Assembly (NCBI GenBank): GCA_039932715.1
Contig: JBDTPN010000014.1
Location: 1 to 64,000, forward strand
Origin: ZC4RG30 sp039932715
GTDB taxonomy: Bacteria > Pseudomonadota > Gammaproteobacteria > Steroidobacterales > Steroidobacteraceae
Direction of reading: 5' to 3'
Length of the DNA: 64,000 nt
The position numbers were made by a program, and so were the translations under genes. Below are positions 1 to 9,067 of the stretch, in pieces. Each line of letters opens with the position of its first letter. The stretch's first letter is position 1. Under the pieces are notes generated by a model. That model had not been told where the DNA came from. It saw nothing but the letters and a program-made list of their open reading frames with translations, and ran no database searches.

Positions 1-619
1 ATCAGATCCGATGACGCCGATCCCGGCCGCCGGACCGCCGCCGGCCAATGTGCAGATCCCGCCCGCGGCCAGCAAGTCCCGCCAGCTCATCGACGCGATG
101 GACTGGGCAATGGCGCAGAACGACCGCAAGGACAGCGCGTTCTACCACCGCCTTGATGCTTCCGGTATTGCGGTCATGGGCCAGTCCTGTGGTGGTGCGC
201 AGGCCCTGGAGGCGTCGGTCGATCCGCGGGTGCGCACCACGGTGTTGTGGAACAGCGGCTTGTTCCCCCAACCCACTTCCATGGGCGGCGGCGCAGCACT
301 GTCGCGCGGTGATCTGAAGCGCCTCTTGCACGCGCCCACGGCGTTCATCAGCGGTGATGACGAAGACAGCGCCTATGCCAATGCCAGTGCCAACTTCGAT
401 CTGATCTCGCATGTCCCGGTGTTTCGCGCGTACGAGCGTGGCGTGCTGCACTCGGGCACCTATAGCGAGCGCAATGGTGGCGAGTTCGGTGGCGTCGCAG
501 TGGCGTGGCTCAACTGGCAGATGAAGAAGGATGCCCGCGCGGGGAAGCTGTTCGTGGGCAAGGACTGTGGCCTTTGCGTGAACCCACGCTGGGTCGTGCG
601 CAGCAAAAGCCTGAAATAA
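1..619 (+). CDS. Secreted-type alpha/beta hydrolase, C-terminal part (cut by left edge)
   Basis: The frame is open to the left edge, so only about the last 205 residues are present. It shows a serine-hydrolase nucleophile elbow G-Q-S-C-G-G (bases 179-196), then an acidic stretch SGDDEDSAY and a late His in GVLHSGTY, the usual Ser-Asp-His order of dienelactone-hydrolase/chlorophyllase-like esterases. The C-terminus has FVGKDCGLC, which also occurs in the full-length paralogue at 31137-32138 that carries a signal peptide. By analogy this protein is probably exported and cleaves an ester of unknown nature; the two C-terminal Cys could form a disulfide. It is followed after 47 bp by a co-directional esterase gene (667), suggesting co-transcription. 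The family is confident, the substrate unknown. Confidence 0.8.
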   Translation, partial: SDPMTPIPAAGPPPANVQIPPAASKSRQLIDAMDWAMAQNDRKDSAFYHRLDASGIAVMGQSCGGAQALEASVDPRVRTTVLWNSGLFPQPTSMGGGAALSRGDLKRLLHAPTAFISGDDEDSAYANASANFDLISHVPVFRAYERGVLHSGTYSERNGGEFGGVAVAWLNWQMKKDARAGKLFVGKDCGLCVNPRWVVRSKSLK

Positions 620-666
620 ACCGGAGCGACACGCCGCCGTTTACGAATTGATACGGGAGCGAATCA

Positions 667-3342
667 ATGAAAAAGATGATGCTTGCAATGTTGCTGGCTG
701 CACTGCCGTGTGCAGCTATTCAGGCCGCTGAGGCGTTGGCAAAGGTCGAGCAGGGAACACTGCGCGGAAAAGTGGAGGAGGGCATAGCCGTGTATCGCGG
801 CGTTCCATTCGCCGCGCCACCCGTGGGTGCATTGCGCTGGCGCGCGCCACAGCCCGCCGCGCGCTGGAGCGGCACGCGCGCTGCAGAGCAATTCGCGCCG
901 CAGTGCATGCAGGGCGCGGGTGGGCCGCCTGGCACACCGACCCCGGCCATGAGCGAGGACTGCCTGTATCTCAACGTGTGGAGTCCTGCCACGTCGTCAA
1001 AGCAACGCGTGCCGGTGATGGTTTGGATCTACGGTGGTGGCTTCACAGGGGGTTCCGCCTCGAGCTCCAACACCAGTGGCGAAATCCTGGCCAGCAAGGG
1101 CGTGATAATGGTCAGCATCGGGTATCGCGTTGGCCCACTGGGTTTTCTGGCGCATCCGGATCTCTCGGCGGAAACGCCGCAGAAAGTGTCGGGCAACTAC
1201 GGCCTGCTCGACATGATTACGGCACTGCAGTGGATCCGTCGCAACATCGCGGCGTTTGGTGGTGACCCCGCGAAGGTCACCATCTTCGGTCAATCGGCTG
1301 GCGCAATTGCTGTCAGCCAACTGACGGCGTCACCCCTGGCCAAGGGACTCTTTGCCGGCGCGATCTCGGAAAGCGGCGGTTCATTCTCCGCGCCGCGTCC
1401 CACCGGCCAACCCGGCGAGAACATGCGCAGTCTGGCCGATGCCCAGCGACAGGGCGTCGCCATCGCACACAGTGCCGGCGCGACTTCCCTGGCCGCATTG
1501 CGTGCGCTGCCCGCACAACAGGTGCTGGCGGCTGCACGCGGCAAGGGTGTCTCGTGGCCGGTGGTGGACGGCTGGGTGCTGCCGTCGGACCAGTACCCGA
1601 TGTATGAAGCGCGGCGCTTCAACGACATCCCGGTGCTCGTCGGCTACAACTCCGATGAAGGGGCGAGTTTTCCGCGCGAGCAGAAGTCTGCGGACTTCGT
1701 CACCAATACGCATCGACGCTATGGCGTGTATGCGGACCGCCTGCTGGCCGCCTATCCCCCCGGTGATGGCGCGTTACCGAGGACCGCACGTAACCTGGTA
1801 CGCGATGCTTCGTTCGGCTGGCAGACCTGGGCCTGGGCAGGGTTGCAATCGAAGTACGGTAAGTCCGGGGCCTGGCTCTATTTCTTCAACCAGCATCCGG
1901 ACTATCCGGCCGGCTCACCGCAGGCGGGCAACGGCGCGCCTCATGGCAGGGAGATCGCCTATGTATTCGGGCATCTCAATAGCCTGCGCAATGAAACACC
2001 CAGCAGCAGTGATCGCGTGATCTCCGATTCCATGGTCACCTATTGGACCAACTTCGCCAAATACGGCAATCCCAATGGCGAAGGCGTGCCGATGTGGCCG
2101 GCGTTCACTTTGGCCAGGCCGCAGGTAATGCATTTCGAAGGCAAGCCGCAGGTCGGCGCCGTGCCGGACGAAGCGGGCCTCAGGATACTCGACGAATACT
2201 TTGCGTACCGCCGCACTCCGGACGGAAGCCGCGCAGCCCAGGTCCAGGATGCACCAACGGCGTCGACCAATGTGCTCGGCGCCACCGCGCCGCGCGTGCT
2301 GCCAGATCACAGCCTCGTATTCGAATTGTCTGCGCCCGCAGCGCGCGCCGTCGCTGTGGACATCGGCGGCAAGACCATTGCCATGCAAAGCAGCCCCGAC
2401 GGCACCTGGCGCGTGACCACGCCCCCGCAGGTGGTGGGGTTTCACTACTACCAGTTCGTGGTCGACGGCCTGCGCGTGAACGATCCGGGCAGCCATGCTT
2501 TCTTCGGCACCGGCATCGATGCCAGCGGCATCGAGGTGCCCGAAGATGGCGTGGACTTCTACCTGCCGCGCGATGTGCCGCACGGTGATATGCGCATCCG
2601 TCCCTATTTCTCGCAGGTCACTGGCCAGTGGCGGCGCGCGTTCATCTATACACCGCCCGGCTACGACACTCAGCCGCAGCGGCGCTATCCCGTTCTTTAT
2701 CTGCAGCACGGCATGGGTGAGGACGAGACGGGGTGGATGTTTCAGGGTCACGTCAACCTCATCCTCGACAACCTGATTGCCGATGGAAAGGCCGCGCCGA
2801 TGATCATCGTGATGGACAATGGTTACGCAACGCGGCCGTCCGGTGGCGGGCCGGTGGCACCTCCCACCGTGGGTGCGAGCGTGGACTTCACCGTGTTCGA
2901 GGATGTCATGCTGCGCGACGTGATCCCGATGATCGACGGCAGCTTGCGCACCCTGACCGATCGCGATCACCGGGCCGTGGCTGGTTTGTCCATGGGCGCA
3001 AACGAGGCATTGCAGCTGGGCACGCGCCACCTCGATCTGTTCAGCTACCTCGGTGGCTTCAGCGGCACGATGAATGGCCTGAGCACCGACCCCCTCGATG
3101 CGGGAAAGGACTTCGGTGGCCTGTTCAAGGATGGAGCTGCGTTCAACAACAAGGTGAAGCTGCTGTGGCTGGGCATGGGCACCGAGGAGCCCATGCCATT
3201 CCCGGGTTCGATCGGCGCGTTCCGGACTATGCTCGATCGGGCAGGCGTGAAGTACGCGTTCTACTCATCACCTGGCACTGCGCATGAGTGGCTCACGTGG
3301 CGACGTGACATGGCCGAATTCGCGCCCTTGCTGTTCAGATGA
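667..3342 (+). CDS. Fused type-B carboxylesterase + CE1 (feruloyl/acetyl xylan esterase-like) protein
   Basis: An 891-residue exported protein. Residues 1-21 are a Sec signal peptide. Residues ~25-515 are a type-B carboxylesterase (para-nitrobenzyl esterase family): N-terminal SEDCLYLNVWSP, oxyanion GGGF, nucleophile S210 in FGQSAG, E331 in YNSDEG and H426 in APHGRE. A short linker (~520-545) leads to an E-set/CBM48-like domain (~545-640) and an esterase-D/CE1 domain with nucleophile S775 in GLSMGA and H873 in TAHEW. The second half is closely similar to the stand-alone esterase at 44008-45162. Each half alone is a normal-sized enzyme, so this is a true two-enzyme fusion with no frameshift. 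CE1 enzymes remove feruloyl or acetyl groups from xylan; the role of the first half is inferred only as another ester hydrolase. Start ATG 667 has GGGAGCG upstream. Confidence 0.9.
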   Translation: MKKMMLAMLLAALPCAAIQAAEALAKVEQGTLRGKVEEGIAVYRGVPFAAPPVGALRWRAPQPAARWSGTRAAEQFAPQCMQGAGGPPGTPTPAMSEDCLYLNVWSPATSSKQRVPVMVWIYGGGFTGGSASSSNTSGEILASKGVIMVSIGYRVGPLGFLAHPDLSAETPQKVSGNYGLLDMITALQWIRRNIAAFGGDPAKVTIFGQSAGAIAVSQLTASPLAKGLFAGAISESGGSFSAPRPTGQPGENMRSLADAQRQGVAIAHSAGATSLAALRALPAQQVLAAARGKGVSWPVVDGWVLPSDQYPMYEARRFNDIPVLVGYNSDEGASFPREQKSADFVTNTHRRYGVYADRLLAAYPPGDGALPRTARNLVRDASFGWQTWAWAGLQSKYGKSGAWLYFFNQHPDYPAGSPQAGNGAPHGREIAYVFGHLNSLRNETPSSSDRVISDSMVTYWTNFAKYGNPNGEGVPMWPAFTLARPQVMHFEGKPQVGAVPDEAGLRILDEYFAYRRTPDGSRAAQVQDAPTASTNVLGATAPRVLPDHSLVFELSAPAARAVAVDIGGKTIAMQSSPDGTWRVTTPPQVVGFHYYQFVVDGLRVNDPGSHAFFGTGIDASGIEVPEDGVDFYLPRDVPHGDMRIRPYFSQVTGQWRRAFIYTPPGYDTQPQRRYPVLYLQHGMGEDETGWMFQGHVNLILDNLIADGKAAPMIIVMDNGYATRPSGGGPVAPPTVGASVDFTVFEDVMLRDVIPMIDGSLRTLTDRDHRAVAGLSMGANEALQLGTRHLDLFSYLGGFSGTMNGLSTDPLDAGKDFGGLFKDGAAFNNKVKLLWLGMGTEEPMPFPGSIGAFRTMLDRAGVKYAFYSSPGTAHEWLTWRRDMAEFAPLLFR

Positions 3343-3417
3343 CCGTCCCGTGGCCGATGAAGGCGGCGGGCATGCGAGGCGTCGACGTCTGCATGCTATT
3401 GGCATCGACGTATTTCA

Positions 3418-3972
3418 TCAGTGTCCAGTGCTGCCACCCCGGCGACTGGCTTCAAACAGGAACCACGCGCGTCGCTCCGTTTCGTCGATCCACACCTCGA
3501 TGAGACTTGCGGTGGCGATGTCACGATGTTCATCGCATTCGTCGTGGGTCTCTCTTAGGCGAGTCGCGAGTGTCTTGTTGTCCTCGTGCAGTTCCGCCAA
3601 CATGCCCAGCGGCTCGACATAGTCGGCATCGTTATCCGAAACTCGCTGCAGGCGCGCGATGTGCCCGATCGACCGCAGTGTCGAACCGCCGACCTTGCGG
3701 ATTCTCTCGGCGATCGGGTCAGTCATGGCGTAGAGCTGATCGGCCTGCTCGTCTAGCATGAGGTGGTAGTCCCTGAAGTGCGGCCCACTCATGTGCCAGT
3801 GGAAGTTCTTGGTCTTGAGGTAAAGGGCGAACACATCCGCGAGAATGCCGTTCAAGGCCGCGGCGATGTCCTTGGTAGCCGCCGCGGTCAAGTCCGTCGG
3901 GGTTGCCAACGGAGCGCTGCGCCGGACCTTGGCAGCCGATGGATTTGCTGGTGAGCGTTTTTTCACGATCAT
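3418..3972 (-). CDS. dps: DNA-protecting ferritin-like protein Dps
   Basis: A 184-residue Dps/ferritin-like protein. The ferroxidase signature is present: KNFHWHMSGPHF followed by H, D and E residues in YHLMLDEQADQ, and the C-terminal helix WIDETERRAWFLFEA matches the family. Dps forms a 12-subunit cage that oxidises iron with peroxide and protects DNA. The N-terminal ~25 residues (before the first helix) are rich in Lys and Arg (KKR, KVRR), as in Dps proteins that bind DNA directly. ATG 3972 is preceded by AAGGACA. It stands alone, convergent with the esterase gene ending at 3342. No OxyR site was recognised. Confidence 0.93.
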   Translation of the reverse strand: MIVKKRSPANPSAAKVRRSAPLATPTDLTAAATKDIAAALNGILADVFALYLKTKNFHWHMSGPHFRDYHLMLDEQADQLYAMTDPIAERIRKVGGSTLRSIGHIARLQRVSDNDADYVEPLGMLAELHEDNKTLATRLRETHDECDEHRDIATASLIEVWIDETERRAWFLFEASRRGGSTGH

Positions 3973-4212
3973 TGTCCTTGTAGAAAGACGTCAATGTATC
4001 TGGTGGCCAGTGCGCCGTGCTGGATTTCGTAGCTGAGGTCGCCCCGGCTGCCCCCGAGTTCGGGGGGCAGGGTGGTAGTCGGTATGCATCGGCTCCTGGA
4101 AAACGACGCCTTTCCCCACCAGCCAACCCATAACGCCTGCATGAAGTCCCGGTTGTACGGAAAGGCGCTCAGCTGTCAGAATCCGGACAGTATTACCGGG
4201 GAGCCAAGAAAA
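3973..4212. other. Divergent intergenic region (longest in the window)
   Basis: About 240 bp between the divergent dps and DUF3617 genes; it must hold both promoters. I see no convincing operator, small gene or structured RNA. The frame upstream of 4213 is open back to 4072, but that stretch encodes no signal peptide or recognisable domain, whereas starting at 4213 gives a clean Sec signal. Confidence 0.4.
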
Positions 4213-5193
4213 ATGAAATCCGCACGCAGCGAATTGTTGCTGGTCGCCATAGCCTGTCTCATTTCCGTTTCAGCTGCACACGCGCAAGCCCCAGAACCCG
4301 GCGAAGAGTGGCAAATGTCCATGTCCATGCAGATGGCAGGCATGAGCATGCCCGCCCACAAGGCCAATCAATGCATGCCCGTGTCGCAAAAGACGATCGC
4401 CCCGGAGCCTCCTGACAAGAATTGCACCAGCACCGTGATTTCGCAGACGGCCGACACTGTCAATATGAAGTTCTCCTGCACTGGCAAAGAAGCAATGGAA
4501 GGCACAGGCAGCTTCACCCGAACCGGCAAGACCATGAAGGGCCGGATGGATATGAAGACCAAGGACGGTGACCCCATGCAGATAAACTACAGCGGCGAGA
4601 ATACGGGCAAGGCCTGTGATGCAAAAGCCATGCAACGCACGGCCAATGCGGCGATTGCCCAGGGTGCGGCGAGTGTCGACAAGCTGTGCACTGACAGTGC
4701 CAGCAAGGGCGGGCAGGCGTCGATGTTCTTCGGCAAGGACGCGATCTGCAAAGACGCCAAGTACGCGCCAATGTATTGTGCAAACATAAAGGGCGAGAAG
4801 GGATATTCGCAGCTGCGCTACGAAGAGAAATTGGCCAGGACCGCGGGAACGCCAAACCTGGTTCCGGAAATCGAGACTGCCTGCAAGACATCGCTGTCCG
4901 CCATGAACAAGCAGTTGTGTCCAACGGCGGAGCAGCGCAAGTCATGGAAGTTCCTGGCGCAGGAATGCGAAGCGGAAGCCAAGACGCTGGCCGCCCAGCA
5001 ATGTGCCGGCCGTGGTTATACGGCGATGTCCGCGTCTCCTTACAAGGACTTCTGCTCTGCCTTCGGAGCTGGAGCAGCTTCAGGCGAAGTGGCCGCCGCA
5101 CCCGACGCGGCTGCTCCGCCGCCCGCAGAAGTGAAGCCAGAAGACAAGGTCAAGAAGGGCCTTAGGAGCCTTAAAGGCGCGTTGGGCCTCTAA
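4213..5193 (+). CDS. DUF3617-domain periplasmic protein
   Basis: A 326-residue exported protein of unknown function. ATG 4213 (after GGGGAGCCAAGAAAA) gives a Sec signal ending AHAQA. The N-terminal half has the DUF3617 pattern: a GEEW start, a Met-rich stretch (MSMSMQMAGMSM), a cysteine in NQCMP, then a Cys in the FSCTGK strand and a GKACDAK end. The second half (~150-326) has many Cys (about ten) and no recognised fold; it ends in an Ala/Pro linker and a Lys-rich tail. The Met-rich segment resembles metal-binding sequences but that is only suggestive. It is followed 7 bp later by a D,D-carboxypeptidase gene, so the two are probably co-transcribed. Confidence 0.75.
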   Translation: MKSARSELLLVAIACLISVSAAHAQAPEPGEEWQMSMSMQMAGMSMPAHKANQCMPVSQKTIAPEPPDKNCTSTVISQTADTVNMKFSCTGKEAMEGTGSFTRTGKTMKGRMDMKTKDGDPMQINYSGENTGKACDAKAMQRTANAAIAQGAASVDKLCTDSASKGGQASMFFGKDAICKDAKYAPMYCANIKGEKGYSQLRYEEKLARTAGTPNLVPEIETACKTSLSAMNKQLCPTAEQRKSWKFLAQECEAEAKTLAAQQCAGRGYTAMSASPYKDFCSAFGAGAASGEVAAAPDAAAPPPAEVKPEDKVKKGLRSLKGALGL

Positions 5194-5200
5194 AACGCCG

Positions 5201-6016
5201 TTGCACTCGAGAGCGGCGTGGGCGGTCGTTGCATCGGCGATTGCCCTGGTGTGTGCCGATGCGTGGGCGGGCACGGATGCCTATCCGACGGCGGCTTCCG
5301 CCTATGTCCTGGCATTTGATGACCAGGTCCTTTGGTCCCGCGCTGCCGATACGCAGCGTCCACCTGCATCGCTCGCCAAGCTGCTTTCTGCGCTGGTCCT
5401 GCTCCGCGAACCGTGGGACAACAGCGAGACGATAACTGTCAGCAAGGCAGCGGCCGACATCGAGGGGACCCAGCTTGGACTGCATGCTGGTGAGCAGTTG
5501 CGGGCCAGCGATGCACTTACCGCGATGTTGCTGCGTTCAGCCAACGATGTCTGTCTCGCATTAGCCGAACACGCCGCGGGATCCGCAGATGCCTTTGTCA
5601 CGCGCATGAATGCTTTGGCGCGGGATTTGGGCATGTTGAATTCCAGTTTTCGCACTCCCTGTGGCCTGGACGCAGTGGGGCAACACACTTCGGCAAGCGA
5701 CTTGTTGATTCTCGCGCGGGCTGCAATGCGAAGCCCGGAAATCGCGTCACGTGTGGCATTGGAGCGCGCCAGCGTAACTACGATTGCCGGCCGTCACATC
5801 ACGTTTACCAACAACAATGCACTGGTCGGCAGGTTGCGGGGCACGATAGGCTTGAAAAGCGGCTTTACAAATGCGGCGGGGAAATGCGTTATCGCCGTAG
5901 TAGAGCGCGACGGTCACCGCATCTGGCTGGTAATGCTTGATGCGCCGAATCGCTGGTGGGTAGCAGATGGAATGATCGAGGCCGCGTTCTCCAGGCCGCA
6001 ACGTGAAGGTCGATAA
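5201..6016 (+). CDS. D-alanyl-D-alanine carboxypeptidase (peptidase S11)
   Basis: A 271-residue exported low-molecular-weight penicillin-binding protein that should trim the terminal D-Ala of peptidoglycan stem peptides. All three active-site motifs are present in order: S-x-x-K in PPASLAKLL, S-x-N in RSANDVCLA and K-S-G in LKSGFT (the family usual is KTG). A hydrophobic signal peptide ends in ADAWAG. The protein stops soon after the catalytic domain and lacks the C-terminal beta domain and amphipathic anchor of DacA/DacC, so it may be a soluble periplasmic form. The start is a TTG at 5201, 7 bp after the preceding stop. Its 3' end overlaps the next gene by 14 bp. Confidence 0.85.
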   Translation: MHSRAAWAVVASAIALVCADAWAGTDAYPTAASAYVLAFDDQVLWSRAADTQRPPASLAKLLSALVLLREPWDNSETITVSKAAADIEGTQLGLHAGEQLRASDALTAMLLRSANDVCLALAEHAAGSADAFVTRMNALARDLGMLNSSFRTPCGLDAVGQHTSASDLLILARAAMRSPEIASRVALERASVTTIAGRHITFTNNNALVGRLRGTIGLKSGFTNAAGKCVIAVVERDGHRIWLVMLDAPNRWWVADGMIEAAFSRPQREGR

Positions 6017-7427
6017 TCGGCCGGAGCAGGGCAAAGCTGCAGCGCGCCTGCTGCGTGTGCCAGGTCCCCTGGCCGCGGCGCTGCTGATAGTAGCGGCCGT
6101 GGCGCTCGCCTACTTGCCGAGCCTGTCCGCAAGTTTTCAGTTCGACGACTGGAACGTCATCGTCAACCAGCCGCGGGTGCACTCGTTGTCTGCGTGGTGG
6201 GCATCCATGCCCGGCATACGTCCGCTTACCAAGTTTACCTATGCGCTCAATTATGAGCTGGGTGGCGGCGTCGCGGGATTTCGCGCATTCAATGTGCTGG
6301 TGCACTTTTTGTGCGCACTGCTCGTGTACTGCCTCATCAGGGCCATTGCATTGCGATTGCACTGGAATGCGGGCGAAACAGGATGGGCCCCATTGTGGGT
6401 GGCACTGGTGTTTGCTGTGCATCCCGTACAGACCGAAGCGGTCACCTATATTTCCGGACGATCAAGCTCCGTGGCTGCACTGTGTGTATTGGCCAGCATA
6501 GTGATGTGGCTGAAGGGTTCGGGGAGCATCGCTGGTCGAACACAGTGGTGGCTGTGGTCGTTGATACTCTTCGGCCTGGCGCTAATGGCAAAAGAGACGG
6601 CACTGGTACTACCGCTTGCCTTGACTGTGCTTGTAGTCACCCGTGACCAATGGCGTTCGACCTGGCCATATTGGCTACTGGCAGGCGCAGCGATCGCCAT
6701 CATTCTGCTCTGGCCCGCGTATCGCCACCTGATTGAGACGTCCTTGGGTATCCGCTCCATCCGCGAGAACCTTCTGACGCAGGCCAACGCGAGTGATTTC
6801 CTGCTGCATGAATTGTGGGCGCTGGACAATATCAATGCCGATCCACGTCTGCCGATAGTTCCGAAAGCGACTGCACCGGTGCTGTTGCGGGCGATGCTGG
6901 TGGTTGGCGCAGTGGTAGGCGGACTTGCCCTATGGCGAAGACAGCGTGCCTGGGCCATCGGAATCCTGTGGCCATTGATTTGGCTGGCGCCCACCAACTC
7001 GCTGCTGGCGCGCTTCGAAGTGGCAAATGATCGGCAGTGGTATCTGGCACTGCTCGGTCCAGCCTGGTTGCTTGCCTGCGCCGGGCATTCCCTCGCAAGC
7101 CGCGCAGGCAAGCCGGTACGAATTGCGTTGCTCGTGGTCGCAGTGATCATTGTGGCTGTGTTGACCACAGCAACGAATGCGCGCAACCGGGTATACGCAA
7201 CAGAAATATCCTACTGGTCCGACATCGTGCGCAAGACACCTGGCAATGCGCGTGCCGCCAATAATCTTGGCTACGCCCTGGCGCTTCAATGTCGTGTGGC
7301 GGAAGCGCAAGTGCAGTTTCAGCGCGCGTTGCAGCTGGAGCCCGGGTATGCGCTGGCAGGTGTCAACTTGCGCCTGCTGCAGGCAGGGGCACTGGTGCCG
7401 GCCTCACAACAGATTTGCCAGCATTGA
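6003..7427 (+). CDS. TMTC-like integral membrane protein with a C-terminal TPR
   Basis: A 474-residue multi-pass membrane protein. After a first membrane helix it has the acidic FDDW motif in an early periplasmic loop, then HPVQTEAVTYISGRSSS, both typical of the TMTC/PMT-like GT-C glycosyltransferase family; about ten hydrophobic segments follow. The last ~60 residues (PGNARAANNLGYALALQ and on) form one TPR-like hairpin. Known TMTC proteins transfer mannose to proteins from a lipid-linked donor; whether this bacterial form does so is unproven. GTG 6003 lies inside the end of the D,D-carboxypeptidase gene (14-bp overlap), implying translational coupling in a small envelope operon. Confidence 0.7.
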   Translation: MKVDNRPEQGKAAARLLRVPGPLAAALLIVAAVALAYLPSLSASFQFDDWNVIVNQPRVHSLSAWWASMPGIRPLTKFTYALNYELGGGVAGFRAFNVLVHFLCALLVYCLIRAIALRLHWNAGETGWAPLWVALVFAVHPVQTEAVTYISGRSSSVAALCVLASIVMWLKGSGSIAGRTQWWLWSLILFGLALMAKETALVLPLALTVLVVTRDQWRSTWPYWLLAGAAIAIILLWPAYRHLIETSLGIRSIRENLLTQANASDFLLHELWALDNINADPRLPIVPKATAPVLLRAMLVVGAVVGGLALWRRQRAWAIGILWPLIWLAPTNSLLARFEVANDRQWYLALLGPAWLLACAGHSLASRAGKPVRIALLVVAVIIVAVLTTATNARNRVYATEISYWSDIVRKTPGNARAANNLGYALALQCRVAEAQVQFQRALQLEPGYALAGVNLRLLQAGALVPASQQICQH

Positions 7428-7440
7428 GTACTATTGGCTG

Positions 7441-7995
7441 ATGATAGACAACGACAGCGGTGCCACGGCGGTCATTACGCATCGGGTGCGTGAGGTTCAG
7501 CACGAGGAATACGAGGCCTGGTTGCAGCAGATTCTGCCGCTGGTCAGTGCGGCGCGGGGCTTCCTGGACGTACAGGTGATTCGCCCGGTGCGGGGTCTCA
7601 CTTCCACATACACCGTCATCCTGCGCTTTGACTGCGAAGCAGACCTGCGGTACTGGATCACTTCGCCGCAGCGACAGAAAATGATCGCCACGGTGACGCC
7701 CATTCTCGCGCACGGGGACACCTATACCGTCCATAGCGGGATTGATTTTCTGTTCGCACCCCAGGACGGCACCCCGCGAGTGCCGGTGCGGTGGAAGCAG
7801 CTATTGATCACCTGGAGTGCGATTTTCCCGCTGACCTGCGTTCTGCCCCTGGTGGCAGGGCCGTTGCTGCAGCGTATCGGACTGGACAACCACTATGTGC
7901 TCGTCGCAATAGTCAGCGGCCTGGCCGTGACTCTGATGGTGTATGTGATCATGCCACGCTACACGCGGCTGGTGCGGCACTGGTTGTATCGCTAG
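7441..7995 (+). CDS. Antibiotic-biosynthesis-monooxygenase (ABM) domain protein with two membrane helices
   Basis: A 184-residue protein. Residues ~10-100 form an ABM/dimeric alpha-beta-barrel domain (HRVREVQHEEYEAWLQQI, then GFLDVQVIRP), and the C-terminal third has two membrane helices (LLITWSAIFPLTCVLPLV and VLVAIVSGLAVTLMVYVI). This arrangement is known as a conserved membrane-associated ABM family of uncharacterised function; the soluble ABM domain usually binds haem or small organic molecules or acts as a cofactor-free monooxygenase. The frame is open further upstream but only overlaps the previous gene; ATG 7441, 13 bp after the preceding stop, is the sensible start. It probably belongs to the 4213-7427 transcription unit. 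Confidence 0.7.
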   Translation: MIDNDSGATAVITHRVREVQHEEYEAWLQQILPLVSAARGFLDVQVIRPVRGLTSTYTVILRFDCEADLRYWITSPQRQKMIATVTPILAHGDTYTVHSGIDFLFAPQDGTPRVPVRWKQLLITWSAIFPLTCVLPLVAGPLLQRIGLDNHYVLVAIVSGLAVTLMVYVIMPRYTRLVRHWLYR

Positions 7996-8044
7996 GGTTG
8001 GTGCGCAGATGCCATGCGTCGGGACAATTAATGGAGGGTGAGTG

Positions 8045-9052
8045 GTGAAACGAAAAATGATGAGAAGTGTGCTGGCACTTGTGCTGCTCGGTTGCGCATC
8101 GACGGCGCCCGCAGCGATCTGCGACGCCAGGTGCCTCAAAGGGTTCATGGACGGTTACCTGGCAGCGCTGGTGAAGCACGATGCGACTTTGCTTCCGGTG
8201 GCGTCCAAGGTGCGGTTTACCGAGAACGGCGTTGAGATTCCTCTGGGCGAAGCGTTGTGGGTGACCATTTCCGGGCTGGGAAATTATCGCCATGATTTCT
8301 ACGAGCCCGCCACGGGCGGTGTCTCGGCGTTCGTGACCATGACGGAGAACGGTACCCCGGGGTATCTGACGATTCGTCTGCGAGTTGTGCACAACAAGCT
8401 TACGGAAATCGAGACCGTCGTGAATCGGGGTGCTGCCAACGCCAGCAACCCGCCGACCTACGAGCCGGTCTGGGACGAAGTTGCCCCCGTCAATAAGCGC
8501 CTGACTCGCGAACAGCTGACGGAGGGTGTCATTGGCTACATGCGTGCCATCGCTTTTGCTGATGGAAAGCAGGCCCATTTTGCGGAAACCTGCATTCGCC
8601 TGGAAAACGGCAACGTCATGGCGCTGGGCCCACACGACAAGTCCACAGCCACAGCACAGCCCGCTGCGCCGCCACGCGATGACGACTGGGCTGCAGCGAT
8701 ACGGCAGACGCTGGGCATGGGCTGCTCGGACCAGCTGGATACGCGGGTTTACGCCTTCATCACCGAGTATGACAACCCGCGCTTTCCCATCGTCGATGTC
8801 GAGCGGCAGATCGTGTTCGGCATATTCAACTTCCGGCGGCGCGGCACGGTCAAGGACGTGACCATCAATGGCAAGACCTATCCGATGATGCCCAGCACGC
8901 AATGGCCCAATGAGGTTCTCAACACGCAGGCGTGGAAATTCGTGAACGGCGAGATCACGCGTATCGAGGCGGTGTTCCTGGCCAACCGTACCTACAAGAC
9001 AGGTACCGGCTGGCCAGGAGGGCGCAAGGGCGAGAAGCGGGCCAAGGATTGA
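8045..9052 (+). CDS. Secreted orphan protein (NTF2-like/DUF8021-type repeats)
   Basis: An exported protein of 335 residues that I cannot assign to a function. The signal peptide ends APAAI, followed by CDARCLKGFMDGYLAALVKHD, an opening typical of secreted SnoaL/NTF2-like proteins. A second similar unit begins near REQLTEGVIGYMRAIAF and a third DUF8021-like beta region has ERQIVFGIFNFRRRG. Such proteins are often found beside oxidative catabolic genes. Two GTG codons (8042, 8045) are possible starts; GGAGGG at 8033-8038 is best spaced for 8045. It is convergent with the TonB receptor ending at 9068 and 49 bp downstream of the ABM gene. Confidence 0.6.
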   Translation: MKRKMMRSVLALVLLGCASTAPAAICDARCLKGFMDGYLAALVKHDATLLPVASKVRFTENGVEIPLGEALWVTISGLGNYRHDFYEPATGGVSAFVTMTENGTPGYLTIRLRVVHNKLTEIETVVNRGAANASNPPTYEPVWDEVAPVNKRLTREQLTEGVIGYMRAIAFADGKQAHFAETCIRLENGNVMALGPHDKSTATAQPAAPPRDDDWAAAIRQTLGMGCSDQLDTRVYAFITEYDNPRFPIVDVERQIVFGIFNFRRRGTVKDVTINGKTYPMMPSTQWPNEVLNTQAWKFVNGEITRIEAVFLANRTYKTGTGWPGGRKGEKRAKD

Positions 9053-9067
9053 TGGCCCGCATTCGCC

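Noticed and set aside
1915..3030. 371-residue minus-strand open frame within the fused esterase
   Set aside because: Antisense shadow; the plus-strand protein has intact catalytic motifs.
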